NCBI RefSeq assembly: GCF_949628265.1
Contig: NC_088788.1
Span: forward strand, 1,612,001 to 1,676,000
Direction: 5' to 3'
DNA from: Cloeon dipterum
Taxonomy: Eukaryota; Arthropoda; Insecta; Ephemeroptera; Baetidae
DNA length: 64,000 bases
Shown here: one piece after another, positions 12,976 through 26,240 of the stretch
Numbering within the stretch: position 1 is the stretch's first letter
Layout of the letters: every line of letters starts with the position of its first letter
The notes under the pieces: generated by a model
The model's input: the letters and a program-made list of their open reading frames with translations, nothing else
What the model was told of the DNA's origin: nothing
Databases searched by the model: none
Program-made: the position numbers and the translations under genes

Positions 12976-15046
12976 AAAACACCTTTAAAAATAAATCAGC
13001 ACCAATTTATTTGGCTGCAAAGAGGAAAACAATTTTTCACAGCCCTTTGGCTTTTATTTCGCTTATAGTTAGGGAACTAAGGATGGCCGGACTGCTGCTA
13101 TCGTCGCTCAGAATCAATTTCAAGGAACGAAATTTATTTGAGAAATTAAACGCGAGAGTCGCAGCAGACGACGAAGCGACTCTTCTCTCCTCTCTCGTTA
13201 GTTTCCAATCAACGAATTAACAGCCACCGGACCATATCATTCGTCATTGCGGCCGTAAAATTAGAATTTTACTGCGCACGACACGCTGAAGCTGAAGAAG
13301 CTCTAATTTTTTGGTCAAACGTTATTTCAGCGGGGGCGGCAGCTGGAAAGGCATAATTCTCGTGAAACTCGAGGAGCGATAAAATCTCGTGCAGAGTGTG
13401 CAATCATAAATTAGCTATTAAGAGGTATTATTTTCAATACACGCACAGCACAGGCTGCAACAAGCAATCCGCGCAGAGATCGAGCCGAGTGCAAAATTAA
13501 TTATTGGAAAACACACAAGCGTGTAACACGTTGTTAAAAGAGCGAGTTATTCATGCATAATACACCGAAGACAAACCCAACCCTCGTGCCGGCAGTGGAG
13601 CAAGCAGCCGCAAATCTGCCGCCGGGGCAGCCTGTGAATGAATAAATTTAACATTCAATCATCTAATTATTCAGTAATTAATTATTAATTTATTCCAAGT
13701 ATATTAATTTTTATTAAAACTCCGGTTAGAAACAAAAATAGAATTTTTAATTAATTTTCTGCCCAATTTTGAATATTTGTGGCCCTCAAATTTGACCTTT
13801 TTTCACACCCCTTCGGTTGGTTACCGCATTTTTTTGCTCTGGTCAGAGAGTGTGTGTGCGAGAGAGTGCGAAAGGGACAGCAGGACAAGCGATGTTAATT
13901 CCAGTACGTGTGGTCTGCGCTTTTAAGTTTCGTTATTGCTTTCTCGGCCATGCAGGCTTGCTTTCTTTGCAACACTGCGAACACGACGACCGACAAGCCA
14001 ACCAACACATGGTTTCCCTGCTATTTACATCCAGCCTCGCTCGCTCTTCATTCATTCGTTTAATTCATTAGCGTGCAAGAAAACGCCAAATGGGTGCAGC
14101 CCTTTATTTCTTTTTTTTTCGCTCTCCTCGATTGAAATGCAATATAATCATTTTTTTTTGCTGGAATTTTGATTTGCTTTTACGATGTGAGGAATGTGTG
14201 CGGTGCGCACTACCCTTTTCCCTGCGTGGTACCTGTGCGAAGGTGCGAAATTCCTCTCCCAAAAAAGCAAAAAAGCCAGGACCACCTGAAGCGAAAGTCA
14301 ATAAACTTCACCCACTACTCATGGGCACGCGAGATTCTCGAGGAAAATATTTTTCAGACTTTAAAATTCAATTCCAGCAGATAAAGTTTTTATCCTGAGG
14401 TTAATTTTTGAAATATTAAAAACTGATAACCAAATTTTTCTGGAGGTGGAAAAAAGCTTCCCGTGCGTTTGAATATTTAAAATTAATTGTAAAACTGAAT
14501 ATAGAGTGACTGTAACCTTTGTTTAAGTGAAATTTTCAAATTCCACCTTAAATGTTTTTACCCGAACAGCTTTTTTTGGACACTTTTTTGAAATTCCAAT
14601 TTTTACTATGGGGATTAAATTGCCTTTTTTAATTTTTCCGAGTTTTTAGACCAAAATATAGCCCGGAAATTCTACACAAGTAGCCCAATTGCTCAGAATT
14701 TCCACCGCAATAAATTTTTGAAGATTTTAAATTCCGGATTTTGGACCCTGATTGACCTTTAAACGAACTGAAAATTTTTTCCCGTTGATTAATTCCATTT
14801 TTCGTGTTCAAAATACTTTGGCACACAAAGGAAACCAATATTGGCCAGGTTCGACCTTCAGGGCCAAACCCTGAAGTGACCCTGATAATTGAAATTTCGA
14901 AATTTTCCAAAATTTGCGAGCTTTGAGTCGTTTTATATGTTTGCGACGTTGGAAAACTAAAATTAGCTATCAAAAATAATATTTTGCGATGCATTTTTAG
15001 AGGATTGAGGGGTTTTGAAATAAAGTATGTTAAATATTTTAGGGTA

Positions 15047-15480
15047 ATTGACCAGTTGCATAAACCCTTAGTTATTAAAGCCGCCAACAGATGGCGCAAC
15101 CACATACTTTCTTAAAAAAATTTGTTTTAAGCGGTTTTAAGGCATTTTCGCTGCGATTTCAGACTCAATCTAGCTACTGTGCATTCTTCAATTAATTTGC
15201 TAATTTTTGACGTGCTGAAAACCAAAATCGGTTCTGCCATTCGCCGTAGAAACGTTTGAAAAGATTTTTTTATTTCAAAAAATAGTTTTTCACGATTCTA
15301 CGGCGATTGGCTGAACCGATTTTGGTTTTCAGCACGTCAAAAAATAGCAAATTAATTGAAGAATGCACAGTAGCTAGATTGAGTCTGAAATCGCAGCGAA
15401 AATGCCATAAAATCGAAAGTCTACGGTGGCGCCATCTGTTGGCGGCTTCGAACACTTAGGCTTTATGCAACTGGTGAAAT
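15047..15480. mobile_element. Family B fold-back element, copy B2
   Basis: A close relative of B1. Both arms keep the CTCF-like word: CAACAGATGGCGC at about 15086-15098, and GCGCCATCTGTTG at about 15429-15441. Both termini match GACCAGTTGCATAAACCC and its reverse. It is non-coding. Confidence 0.9.
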
Positions 15481-15863
15481 TTAATTTATGTATTCAAATT
15501 TTATCCATCTGTTAGTATTTTTTAATTAAATATAATTTTTATTTTTAATTTTTGTTATAGATTTGTGTACAAAAATAGTTCTTTAATGATGTCTCATCAA
15601 CCAAGAGAGAAAAAAATTATGCGATTATTTTCGTCGATCTCAGCGTTGAATTTTAATTTACATTTTCTTCAGGAGTTTTCGCAAAACAAATTCAAAATTG
15701 AATCCGCTCTGCTCATCTTGCATTTTCGCTGCAGAATGGGTCGAGTACACACACTGCATGAAGGTATACACAAGGTAATAAATAAAAATCGGCGCGCACT
15801 CTCTATAAAAGGGGTGACAGCAGAGAAAAAGAAGCCACGCACGCAGCAGAGAGCATTGCGCGC

Positions 15864-15880
15864 GCACACACACACACACG
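15864..15880 (+). repeat. (CA)n microsatellite
   Basis: A short run of CA dinucleotides following GCGCGC. No linked gene is visible. Confidence 0.7.
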
Positions 15881-16297
15881 TGTATAATTATATATGAGTG
15901 CGGCGCAAATACTCCCACACCGAACAGATTATATGTTATTATCAAACGGCCCACGCGGCCTCTTTATTCACTTTGGCTTTTCGGTCGGTCGCTCCGTCGA
16001 CCGGCCGGTCGGTGAGAGCAGCCTAATATTGTTGTTAACGCATATCACGCGTAATTTTCGGACGAAATGCTAATAAATCCACGTTGCGCGCCCAGTGACA
16101 AGGGTGAGAAAACTGCCGCGAGAAATTTGCGTTCAGTGAACGCGTGCCTTGTGCAGTGTGTGAGCGAATGACTCACAAACCAAAGTGGATTGTTTCCAAG
16201 AAGAGCGATCATTTATTTCCATTAGGTAAAAAGGAATAATAACAGTCTTTTCCACTTAGATGGTACTAATTCTGGACAATTTAATTTTTTTTAATGT

Positions 16298-16667
16298 AAA
16301 GACCGTATTTGACGAAGTTTCTGAGCCCACCAATCGATTCCTGAGGCTCGAATTAGGTAAAATGGATGTTTTTCCGTTAAAAAAGTGCAGCATGACGTGC
16401 GAACTTTTTTTCCCGCCAAAACAATATGAAAAGAAAAACTGCGCATGCGTGAGAGTTGTCTGGATCTAGAATTGAAGCCATTCGTACAGGCGGCGTCTCG
16501 GCAAGTGCTCAAACCAGCTCTGACGCATGCGCAGTTCATATTGTTTTGGCGGGAAAAAAATTCGCACGTCGTGCTGCACTTTTTTAACGGAAATAACATC
16601 TATTTTACCTAATTCGACCCTCAGAAATCGATTGGTGGGCTCAGAAACCTCGTCAAAGACGCGCTTT
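16298..16667. mobile_element. Family A fold-back MITE-like element, copy A3
   Basis: About 370 bp. Both arms retain TTTCCCGCCAAAA and GCGCATGCGT-type words. It lies less than 1 kb beyond the likely poly(A) site of the KLF gene. Confidence 0.9.
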
Positions 16668-17432
16668 AAATAGTAAAATTAAATTAAGTTAAAATATTAA
16701 CTCAATTTCCTTAATTTATTGTAATTATTTCAAAAATTCGTGTGCATTCGAGAGGTTTATGCAACCTGTGCAACCGGAATGCAGGGAATTTGCCTAAAAG
16801 AGAAGCACGTACCGCACAGCAATAATACACATTTTCACCTGTCCAATTTGCTCTCGTTATTTACGATGCACGCGCGCGGGTGAGAAAGAAATTGAAAATG
16901 TGCTAATCTACAGGCGTGATTTATGCGCGACTAAAAAATCGGCCCGCCAATTTTCCGTTCTCACACCTCGCTCGACGAAATTTCGTCCGAACGAGTCCTA
17001 AAATGGACAAACATATTCTGCGCTTTCGATTTATAAATTACCCGACTTTCCATCAAGTGCGCAAGGAGATCACGATCTCGCGGCCAATCGATTATTATTT
17101 CCACCGCAAAAGTGATTGCATCGATCGCACACTTTATTTCATTAAAAAGCCGAGAAACTCATCGATGCTTTGCAAAGAGTTACGAATGCGCCGCGCGCAT
17201 TTGAAATTGATATCCTTTCATTTGTGCCGCGCGCAAATGGACTTTCGTAATACACATATAAGAGCCGATTGTTTCCTCGGCATTTTATTTAAATTTCCCT
17301 TCAACGAACCTCTCTCGAAAGCATTTTCATGCATCAATCACTTTTTACAGTCTTTACAGTCGCGAGAATGAAATAAAAATTCGACGTTGGAAAGAAAATC
17401 TCACCGGGCGTGTTTGTTTGTGAAAGTAAAAA

Positions 17433-17438
17433 TTTATT
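17433..17438 (-). terminator. Candidate poly(A) signal of the KLF gene
   Basis: TTTATT on the plus strand is AATAAA on the gene strand. It lies about 610 nt downstream of the KLF stop codon and is the most plausible signal I see, though upstream variants cannot be excluded. Confidence 0.4.
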
Positions 17439-18044
17439 GCGTGAACATTAAAATACACAGCGTTAAAATGTATACAAATGGATTCAAACAAAGCATAATT
17501 TTATAAAATTATTTACAATTTTAAAAACAGCGCAGTCGTCATTTTATGAACATCGTGTGTGGTTTCATTAATTTCTTAATAAATTAGGGTTAGTGTGACA
17601 CGATATAAATTAACACAAAAACGAAAAACTAGGTGAAAAGGGTGAATCTCTAAATTTGTCGTGATTTAGGGATGAAAAAAATAAAACTTTGGTAATGGAA
17701 GGAAAATAATTTTCTGGAAGCATTATTTTCCTTTTAACACCTTAAAATTTCAATACCGGTCAAGTCTTTTTAGCCTATAAAATCAACGAAACGTAAAAAT
17801 TATACTTTAAAAGTATATTTATGTACAACAGCTATAATTTCAACAAGTCGGTGGCATTTCCCAGAATAAGGAAAACGCTGGAAAGACGGATTTGAGAGTC
17901 TTCGAACTCTTATTTAACTCATTTGATTCGCGGGCTGCTTGCCAGCAGTGACTAGACGACGAGCAGGTGGATCCAGATTGAATCCCAATGGATTCCCGGT
18001 TGAATCCTGGTGGATTCTCGCTGGATTGGCCCCTGGGACGCTTT

Positions 18045-19726
18045 TCACGTGGCCATGTGTCTCTTCATGTGGAGCGCCAGGTGGTCCGACCTGGAGAAGG
18101 CGCGTTCGCAGAGTCTGCAGTGGAAGGGTCGGTCGCCGGTGTGTTTTCGGTAGTGCCTGGTCAGCTCGTCGGACCTGGCGAAGCGCCACGAGCAGCCCTT
18201 CCAGTTGCACACGTAGGGCTTCTCGCCGGTGTGCGTCCTGAGGTGGGCCTTCAGGTGCGACGACTTGGTGTACGTCTTGGCGCAGCCGGGGTGCGAGCAC
18301 GTGTGCACCACCACCTTCCTGCGGCTCCAGTTGCGTCTGCGGCGCGGCTTGGGTGTAGCAGCGGGGGCGACCGGCGGCGGCAGTTGCACGGGGCGGGGGT
18401 GGAAGACGTGCGGGCTCGAGGGCGGGGTGAGAATGCGGAAGTGGCCCATGTAGGCGGCCTGCTGGGGGTGCTGGTGGTGGTGGTAAGCTTGGTAGAAGCA
18501 GGCGTCGGGGGTGGGCGGCGGCGTCACCTGACCCTGGCCGTACGCCGCCGCCTGGTAAGGGTGGTGGTGGTGGTGGTAGTAGGCAGCCGTCGGCTGCTGC
18601 TCCACCTTCACCCTGGGGTACTCGTCGAAGGTGGGCACCTGCTGGTCGCCCTGGTGGGGCGGCAGCAGGGTGTCGTTGCTGTAGTAGCACGGAGACGAGC
18701 ACGGCGAACACTCCTTGGCCTTCGAGTCGGTGACCGGCGCGACGCACGCCGGGTTCGGCGGCCCGCCCACGCCCAGGATCACCGTCTCGATGTCCTGCCA
18801 CATCTGAAACACGAGGAGCCGCACTGTTAGACCAACAAAATCACTTGGAAATACGGAAAATGCGTCTAGTTTAATTTTCGAGCTTCGGATAAATTAAAAA
18901 AATATATATTTCCGACGGTAAATCAATTTTTTTATTGCCTCTAAATTACAATTTTAATTTGCCGCGTAGAAACAAAAAAAAATCCGCCGATTGGACCAAA
19001 TTGTGCTGTGAGGAAATTTCAGGGTTCGTCGGCCAAATGGTATTGTCCAAAGTGCGAAGACACATCTTCTCTCGGAAAGGATGTGAGAGATTTATTAAAA
19101 TAGCCGCGTGCGTGCGTGCGGCGAAGGGAAGTGTCGCTTGCCATTTCTGGATTTCTCGGCTGCTGCGCGCGATTGAATTGTATGTATATTTAAATCGCGT
19201 TTGCCTACTTGAGATGCGCAACAGTCGACCATGTTTTTCGCTGCTATTTACACATTCATCTCTCGCCAACGCGTAGAGTGCATTCAGCTCGATTTAATCT
19301 TTTAATCGCGCGCAAAATGACCATTTTGTTGTCATAGCGAGTGGGAAGCGTTAGAAATCCTAGGTGACTAATATTAATTCGTTTGAATTAATTAATTCAG
19401 AGAAACTGGTCTTTCAGCCGCAGTTATAAAATGTTAATAGTAAAAAAACTAGTTTTTAATGTGTTGCAACGATTTTATGCCATCATTTTATAAATTTCCT
19501 ACATGAACACCTTTTCAAGTGCCTCAATCTCAAAAGTGATACGGCCAAAATGCACATTTACGACATTTACGCACGTGTTTCTTGATAGCAAGACGAAAGG
19601 AACTCATGTAAAACGTTATCATTTAATTTAAGTGCTTTACAAAATGTTCTTTCCGATTTTAAATGAAATTTTTATATTTGCCTAAAAGTGTCGAGAGCAA
19701 GGACTGACCTCCTGAAAGTCGGCCAT
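18045..19726 (-). CDS. Kruppel-like factor (KLF) transcription factor, three C2H2 zinc fingers
   Basis: A nuclear DNA-binding protein expected to recognise CACCC/GC boxes. There are two coding exons: 19709-19726 (M-A-D-F-Q-E, donor GAG|gtcagt) and 18045-18803 (acceptor gtttcag|ATGTGG), both phase 0, giving about 258 residues. The C-terminus has fingers at about residues 173-197, 203-227 and 233-255, with TGEKP and TGDRP linkers and the KLF signature [12 protein letters not shown] and [12 protein letters not shown]. The N-terminal half is rich in His, Pro, Gln and Ala, with VKVEQQ and LTPPSSP motifs. A basic stretch ([12 protein letters not shown]) before finger 1 may be a nuclear localisation signal. 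The class is certain. The subgroup (KLF1/2/4/5-like rather than KLF3/8/12 or KLF6/7) is not settled, so no symbol is given. If exon 1 is wrong, translation could start at the in-frame ATG opening exon 2. Confidence 0.88.
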
Positions 19727-20070
19727 CGTCGGAGGGGAGACCTCGAGAGGGCGGCAAGGGTGGCAAAGGCGATGTGCGGCTCCAAGGTGCTGGCGCTCGT
19801 TGATTTTCAGGTGCGTCTCGGCCGGCTGCGGACTGCGTTGTGCCCGTCGCGCGTTTCCTACCTGCGACAGCGGTGCTCTCCCCACCATCCATCGCGCCAC
19901 AGCCTCTCCCTCTCTTCCTGCCTCACCTGGACGCGGCGGCGAGTACCTGCAGGCCCAGCCGCTCGGCCGCGGACGCACCAACCCTTCGCTACCCTCCAGC
20001 CGAGACTAATCGCTCGTTTACGCGCTGATTTCCCCGTGGGAATTTTCACAAAAATGCGCCGCCGGGAAAT
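19727..20070 (-). promoter_or_regulatory. GC-rich putative 5' UTR/promoter of the KLF gene
   Basis: Directly upstream of the proposed KLF start codon the base composition becomes GC-rich with many CpGs, then returns to AT-rich near 20090. Open frames on both strands here are composition artefacts. No TATA box stands out, and the transcription start site was not identified. Confidence 0.4.
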
Positions 20071-21829
20071 TGGACGTAATCCCTGAGACGTAATATGGTA
20101 ATTAGATGGTAAAAATCGATTAATGCGCAGTACCTGCAGCAAGATTATCGGATATTTTTATAGTATTTTATGGTCTTTATTCCGATAGGAATTTTTGCTG
20201 TTAAAAAATCGGTTTTGGTCTTTTTTTAAATATTTTTGAGAGAAAAATTAGGATGGAAATTACTCTATCACCTTCAGAAAGGTCATGTAGAGCTGAAGGA
20301 AGCAGTTTAAATGTAAAATTGACTTCAGATTTTGATTTTTAGGATCGGAAAACATATGAAACGACACCAATGACGGTCAAATTCAGCCAAATTTAATAAT
20401 TTAACCTAAACTCACCCCCTGGGGGTAAGGGTTGAATTCAACCCCTTCATAAATTCATAAATATTCAAAAGGGATCACTTTGAGTTACCAAATCTGACCA
20501 AAAAATGCGTAAAACTAGATTTAAAATCTAATTTTTTGGGTGAAAAAACACGTTTTTCGAAATTCAAATTCAAATTTTCCCAAAAATGAGGAAAATCCAT
20601 GCAACCAAATTTTTAAATGTTGTTTCCTATGAAATGAGGCACATTTTGGCTATCTCCAAAATTAAATTTTCCGTTCAATTCGATTTGCGAGAATTTCTTA
20701 AAATCTTAAATCAAATTTTAGTGACCTTGACCTTTGACCTGCGATGTTGGTCAACGTGGAAAAGTTGTTGGGTGTTTAATCTAGATCATTTTAGACACCC
20801 TATTTTTTAATTTATCTTTGCTCTAACTTTTTTAAAAATTGACAAACTTTGACAAAAATTGCTATTTTTTTCCTCTTCTCGTGTTATGACGCGTCACGAA
20901 AAAAAATACTTCCTGTTCACACAAATCTCCAATTGTTTTAAAATCGAATCATCTTCGTTTATCTATCATACCAGGAAAAAGATTGTAATCATTTCCCCTA
21001 ATCTTTTCCTGCTGCGTCTGTTCATTTCGAAAGAAATCTTTTTCTTCTTAGTCAATATTTAATTTCCTTTCCTTTTTCGGCTCCTTGGAAATAATATACG
21101 TGTGTGTAGTGCATCATATGAATAATCAATTTGTCGCAATCCATCTTGTCGGATCGCGGCGTTCCCTCTTTGACGTCGAATTAAAAACTCGGCAGTTGTC
21201 GGCGTAATGTGCAAATATATAATGAAAACGAGAGCGATTTTACTTCTTCCTCCCGCTGTTTTATGAGACGTGGAAAAATATCAGCGCAGTTGACGTTCCG
21301 TTCGCCTCTCCTTTGCGACTCCCACACGCACCGCGAAAGAGAAATAATATTTCTTGCTGCTTGATGTGATTAATATCAATCAGTCGGTTATCTCCAATTT
21401 TAATTTTTAAAATTTTAGTGTGTTTTGCTTCGTGTGTCGCAGGTCATGACTGCACTGCACACACGCGGCACAAATTAATTGGCGGAGAGGCGTAACGGCG
21501 TTTGTGTGCCTCAAAGTGTCAAAGCCGCCAAAGGAGAAGGTGAACTAACTCTACGTAAACTCTCGTTTGTTTGTTGCTTGCTTGCTGCACTCGCGTGTCT
21601 CCTCTCCGAGCACAGTTATTCTTTTTTCTACTTTTAGATCAATATCTATACCATCTACCTGCTCATTAAGCCAGATTCCAACTGATAGAAAAACACATTT
21701 GTGAATTCTTCTAATGTTGTAATTATTTCAATTCATAATATTTTTATTTTTAAAAAATTGGAAATACATGAAAAGGTAGCAAAAGTGCCCAAAAATCTAA
21801 TCTTTAGAATTTTACCGGTTACGCCCTCT

Positions 21830-22188
21830 TTTTTGAGCTTCCAGGAAGAGAAAAATTATGAAAATTTAATTGTGAGAAGATAAAAAATAGTCCTTTTGAT
21901 TCTTGAAAGTAATTTTTTAATTTTAAAAAATTGCAGATTTTCGAAAGGGGTGTGTGTTTGGCCTGATTAAAATTCAGCAGTTTTAAGTAGCGACAAAAAC
22001 CACCTAAATTCAGAAAGCTGATTAAATTTCCAGTTTTTTCCTACTGAGCAAATTTTTCTCAAATTTACTATTTTCGCTCAAAATTCGTCTGAAAATTTCA
22101 ACTGGCCGTTACAAAACCTTTAAAATCTTTAGAAAAAATTAAAATACCCAAAATTTAAAGTTAATACAATCGAGAATCATCTCAGGAA
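21830..22188 (-). repeat. Dispersed repeat family C, copy C3
   Basis: Same orientation as C1. It includes TTTCGAAAGGGGTGTGTG, GCCTGATTAAAATTCAGCAG and AACTGGCCGTTA, and ends at GAGAATCATCTCAGG. It is non-coding. Confidence 0.75.
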
Positions 22189-24769
22189 ATAAAATTAATA
22201 ATTAAAAATACATTCCAAATTCTCAAAAAGTTATTGTCCATCAGATAATCCCTTCTCCTGAGGAATTTAATTCAAAATCAACATTTAATTCATTTAGTTT
22301 TGACAAAAACCTAGTTTTTCGGCATTTGAAAGAAGAAGAGAACATTTTCTGGTCTCGTCCTCGTCGCCATGCATGGTGATCATCAAAAGTTGGTGTATTT
22401 AGTGTCGAATGCAAACCGGAACAGAAATTCCACACCATAAAGATTTCGCCACGCTGTGCCGACCTTTGCGACACGCGCACGCAACCAACGATTTTTTCTT
22501 TTGGCGTCGTTTTTACGAGCAAAAAGATCTGCCATTAAGAGCCGCTATTTTGATTCCTGGCTGCAGTCCAATTTTAAAATAACATTTTTATTATAATTTA
22601 TTATTTTCAATCGAGAGAAAAAGGAGGGGAAGCAAAGCAGCGAATGAATTATATGCAAATTGCGGTGCAATTGAAGGCACGCTAATGATTGGATCGACCA
22701 ATCGCAACAGCAGGCGTGGTTTTGCAACACAGAAAGACCATTCTCGCCGTGAAACACGACTCGTAATTTATTCGATTCTCTCTCTCTCTCGCTCGCTAGC
22801 TCGCAACGCTCCACTGCACTCGTATGCATATGCACACATCAGCAAACGCGCGTCTGATTTCGCGTTCAAACATGGAAGCTGCGAGGGACGCAACACTTGG
22901 CCCTAAAAGGATTTGGTTCAAAAGGGGAAATAAATTTGATCGTCACAATTGGAACATATTACATTTCTTTAGATATTTGTAAAATTTCAGGTGGTATTTT
23001 TGTTTGCTTGAGAAATAGTTATAAATAAATTCAGATTAAATAGTAGAAATTTATTTAAGGAGCTTTTTGCATGCCCCTATCGACTAGACAAGTTAAAATA
23101 GTTTTATTATATCAATAATATTGTTTTAAGAAAAATTGAAACATTAAGGAAATTTAAAATAAAAAAAACACACAATTTTCTTATGCCGTATGAACTGTGA
23201 TTGGTAAAAACCCAGTGAAACGACATCAAACTTGACAATTTTGGGCATTTTTTCGCCATCTGATCGTCAGGGTAAGAATCTGAGGGTCGGAATCAACCTT
23301 CGGAGGTTCAATTTCGTTCGCCACAGTGCGTTGAAGTAAACAGCACACGGAAAATTCGATTTTTTTAAACGACGAGCGCATTTTCTAATTAAAGGTCAGC
23401 TCGCGAGAGCGGATTCAAGTGAATTTCAAAACTTAAATATTTGATTGCAGCAAAACTGCCATTCTGAGATATGTATACTTGCACAGAATTTCAATAAATT
23501 ACCTAAAAAAATTAAATTTCCCCCTGAAAAATCGATTTCTTGGAAAAGGTCGCAAAAAGTGATCTTGAATTTTGACCTAGAACCTTTTCAGGGTAGGGAA
23601 AGTTGTTCAGGGTGAAAAACTGGGTCGAGTAGTGAAAGTTTCAGGATGATATCTCAACCCAATCAAAAGTTGCATTCCGACTTTGATTCTAACAATTTAA
23701 TTTGTCTATTTTTTTGGATTTATGAAAAAAATATGGAACGCACCCTCTCTCAGGCCTCAAAATCTGGGATTTCTCCATTTCCTAACAAGGACTTCAATAA
23801 GATTTATCAAATAAAATCACTTCAAATTTTAAAGGTCTTAAAATCAGGTCCAAATCAACCCTTCTTTTCTAATAAAACTGCTCTATTTAACTAAAAACTA
23901 CCCTTTAAATTATTATTTTTTCAATTAATTTTCAATTTAAATTAATTTATAAATTGGCTCTGAAAAATACAGTATAATACATAAGTTAAATATGCATTTG
24001 TATGAAAAAAATATATAAAAAACGCGAAGGAAACAGTGAAAAATAAACGCTTCAAATAAATTTCAATTGTCAAAACCTATGAATCCAATATATAAATTTA
24101 AATTGACATTTTAGGCTAAAATAAGGTAACCACAATTTTCTGAAAAGATTTGCGTGTGTTCGCGTTCGCGCAGTGGCATTAATTTTGTTAAATTGATAGC
24201 ATCTTTTTCTTTCGTTCTTTCTTTCTTGTGCGCTGCGGCTGCGGCGGCGGCGGCAGCTTAATGGCACTAAAACGGCAATAAAAAACGAACACGCTGCTGC
24301 AGTTGACTTGGTGAGAAGACAATGCACGTGATGCGGATTCCTTGAGCATACAAATTCAAATGAATTTACGCGCTGCATTCGCAGCGTGCGTGAATAATAT
24401 TCATACAACTTTTTTTTCGCGTTTAACGGCCGACCACCCTCGACGCTCTTCACTCACGCCGATGATTAATTAAAATGCGCCGCGGACGCTTTTTTTCTAC
24501 ACAATAAATACACGCGATTAAATTGACAGGATGTGGAACTGGTGATACATCAAAAATCAAAACCTTGGCTTCGCGACAGCAGAAGGGGAAAAGGTAAAGT
24601 TAAGGCCGCGCTTTTATTATCTTTTATCGGCGCCAAACAGCGCCAGAAATGCATTGCAAATTTTAATTGTTGGGTGCGGCTCAGAAAATTAAATTTTACT
24701 ATGTTAAGATAAATTTTTTCTGGGTTTCCTTTTTAAAAAATCATAGAAATTATAAAATGTAAAATAATT

Positions 24770-24870
24770 CTGAGATGATTCTCGAATAAATTAACTTAAT
24801 TTTTGGTATTTTTATTCTTCCCAAATAAAATTAAAGGTTCTCTAACAGCCAGTTGAAATTCTCATCCGAA
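24770..24870 (+). repeat. Dispersed repeat family C, partial copy C4
   Basis: Only the first 100 bp or so of the family is present, from GAGATGATTCTCGAATAAAT to CAGCCAGTTGAAATTC. The rest is missing, so this is a truncated copy. Confidence 0.65.
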
Positions 24871-25377
24871 TCGATTCAACCAGTTCTTGCCGACGAGAAA
24901 AATTATTTCCAGGAAAGAATGAAAATCATTCGGTGCGGGGGCTGCGAGGAATGCGAGTGACAGCGAGAAAAGGGTTGGTCGCGTCCTTGGCTGCACTGCA
25001 TGGATAAAAAATAATCATTGCGGTGGAGGAGATTGATATCACGCAAGCGAGCCACGTGAATAATGTGAAACTAGCGAGAGCAATGCATTGTCTAAAAGAG
25101 CGGCCGTGCCATTTGTTATGTACGCGGAGGTGTATCATTATGATGAGCCTAATTTTTCATGCTCAAACCAACTTACGGCTTAATATTCCCCGGCTCCATT
25201 GTCTGCTAGCTTTTATCAATGGACGAGCCAAAAGTCTCAATCTCTCGTGTGTGTGCCGTGTGCTTCGGTTCGATAAATTGCTCGTATCCGGTTTCAAATA
25301 GAAACAATGCTGGTCAAAAATATTTGTTAAATTGAGGGAGAACCGCTAAAAATATTCTAATTTACATGAATTATTTT

Positions 25378-26240
25378 AAAGATGTCTTTGACGAAGTTTC
25401 TGAGCGCACCAGTCGATTCTTGAGGGTCGAAATATGTTTGATTTATTCAAAGATGCTGTAAAAAAGCTAATTTTACGATTTTCCTGCGCTTTACGAAACT
25501 TCTTGCCACGCCCCCTCTATGAAAGTTCCTGGGAAACACGCCCTCATTTCAAAATTCCCATGATTTTCAGTTAAATTAAAATGTTTTCTAATTTTCCGGA
25601 GAACCACGCCCCCATTTCAAAATTCTGAGTCGAGTTTGTTTATTTTCCCGCTCTTTGCGACACGTGCCAAACCTTTATTTTGTAATTTTCCTAAAATTCA
25701 CGCCCCCAATTCGAGATTCCCACGAGTTCTCTTAGTAAAATCGTTAAATGTTTTTCATGCCACGCCTCCTTTTCAGTTTTCCCCACAACCACGCCCCCCA
25801 TTCCATAATTCCATCCATTTTTCTCTCAATTTTACGATTATCCAGAGCCTTGAAACACGAGCCACGCCTCCTTCTTAAATATTCCTAGGAACCACGCCCA
25901 CATTTACCAAAATATTTTAGTTAAAGACCGTCTTTAAGGAGTTTTTCCGACCCAAAAGGTCCAGCGTGACGTGCGATTTTTTTTCCTGCTAAAACAATAT
26001 GAATGCGAGAAATGCGCATGCGTCAGAGCTGACAAAGGATTCATTCATAGAGGCGGTCTCTCTGCAAGTGCTCAAACCAGCTCTCACGCATGCGCACTTC
26101 TCGCATTCATATTGTTTTTAGTGGAAAAAAAAGTTCGCACGTTGCGCTGCACTTTTTTAACGGAAAAAATGTCCATTTTACCTAATTCGACCCTCAGGAA
26201 TCGATTGGTGGGCTCATAATCTTCGTCAAAGACGGTCTTT
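25378..26240. mobile_element. Family A composite element, copy A4 (with CACGCC-box array)
   Basis: About 863 bp, with the same architecture as 4137-4990. A family-A terminus is followed by about 480 bp holding some eight CACGCC-type boxes (near 25505, 25535, 25603, 25697, 25760, 25787, 25861 and 25890), then the deleted-left-arm core and the right arm. Both E2F-type words in this core are mutated (CCTGCTAAAAC on the left; TTTTTAGTGGAAA on the right), while both NRF1-like words survive. Confidence 0.85.

Larger units (their letters stand above)
1..17400. other. Gene-free, repeat-rich AT-rich region
   Basis: I see no conserved protein-coding exon, tRNA or rRNA here. The open frames present are short, low in complexity and unlike any family I know. 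The identifiable content is dispersed repeats: family A at 457-822, 4137-4990 and 16298-16667; B at 8581-9012 and 15047-15480; C at 6425-6760 and 9788-10145; E at 1405-1720 and 12655-12975; and F at 1755-2050. There are also simple repeats. Locally GC-richer patches near 5200-5700, 7240-7800 and 15900-16160 are candidates for regulatory DNA but show no recognisable promoter. It could equally be intergenic DNA or an intron of a gene outside the window. Confidence 0.6.

Noticed and set aside
14629..15105. 158-codon minus-strand open frame
   Set aside because: No family resemblance; its start lies within a family B element and the rest in AT-rich non-coding sequence.
16916..17371. 151-codon plus-strand open frame
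   Set aside because: No recognisable domain, no splice or poly(A) context, and composition typical of chance frames here.
17914..18830. Long open frames (about 280-295 codons) on both strands overlapping the KLF exon
   Set aside because: They are shadows of the GC-rich zinc-finger exon in other frames; only the minus-strand frame ending at 18045 encodes the conserved fingers.
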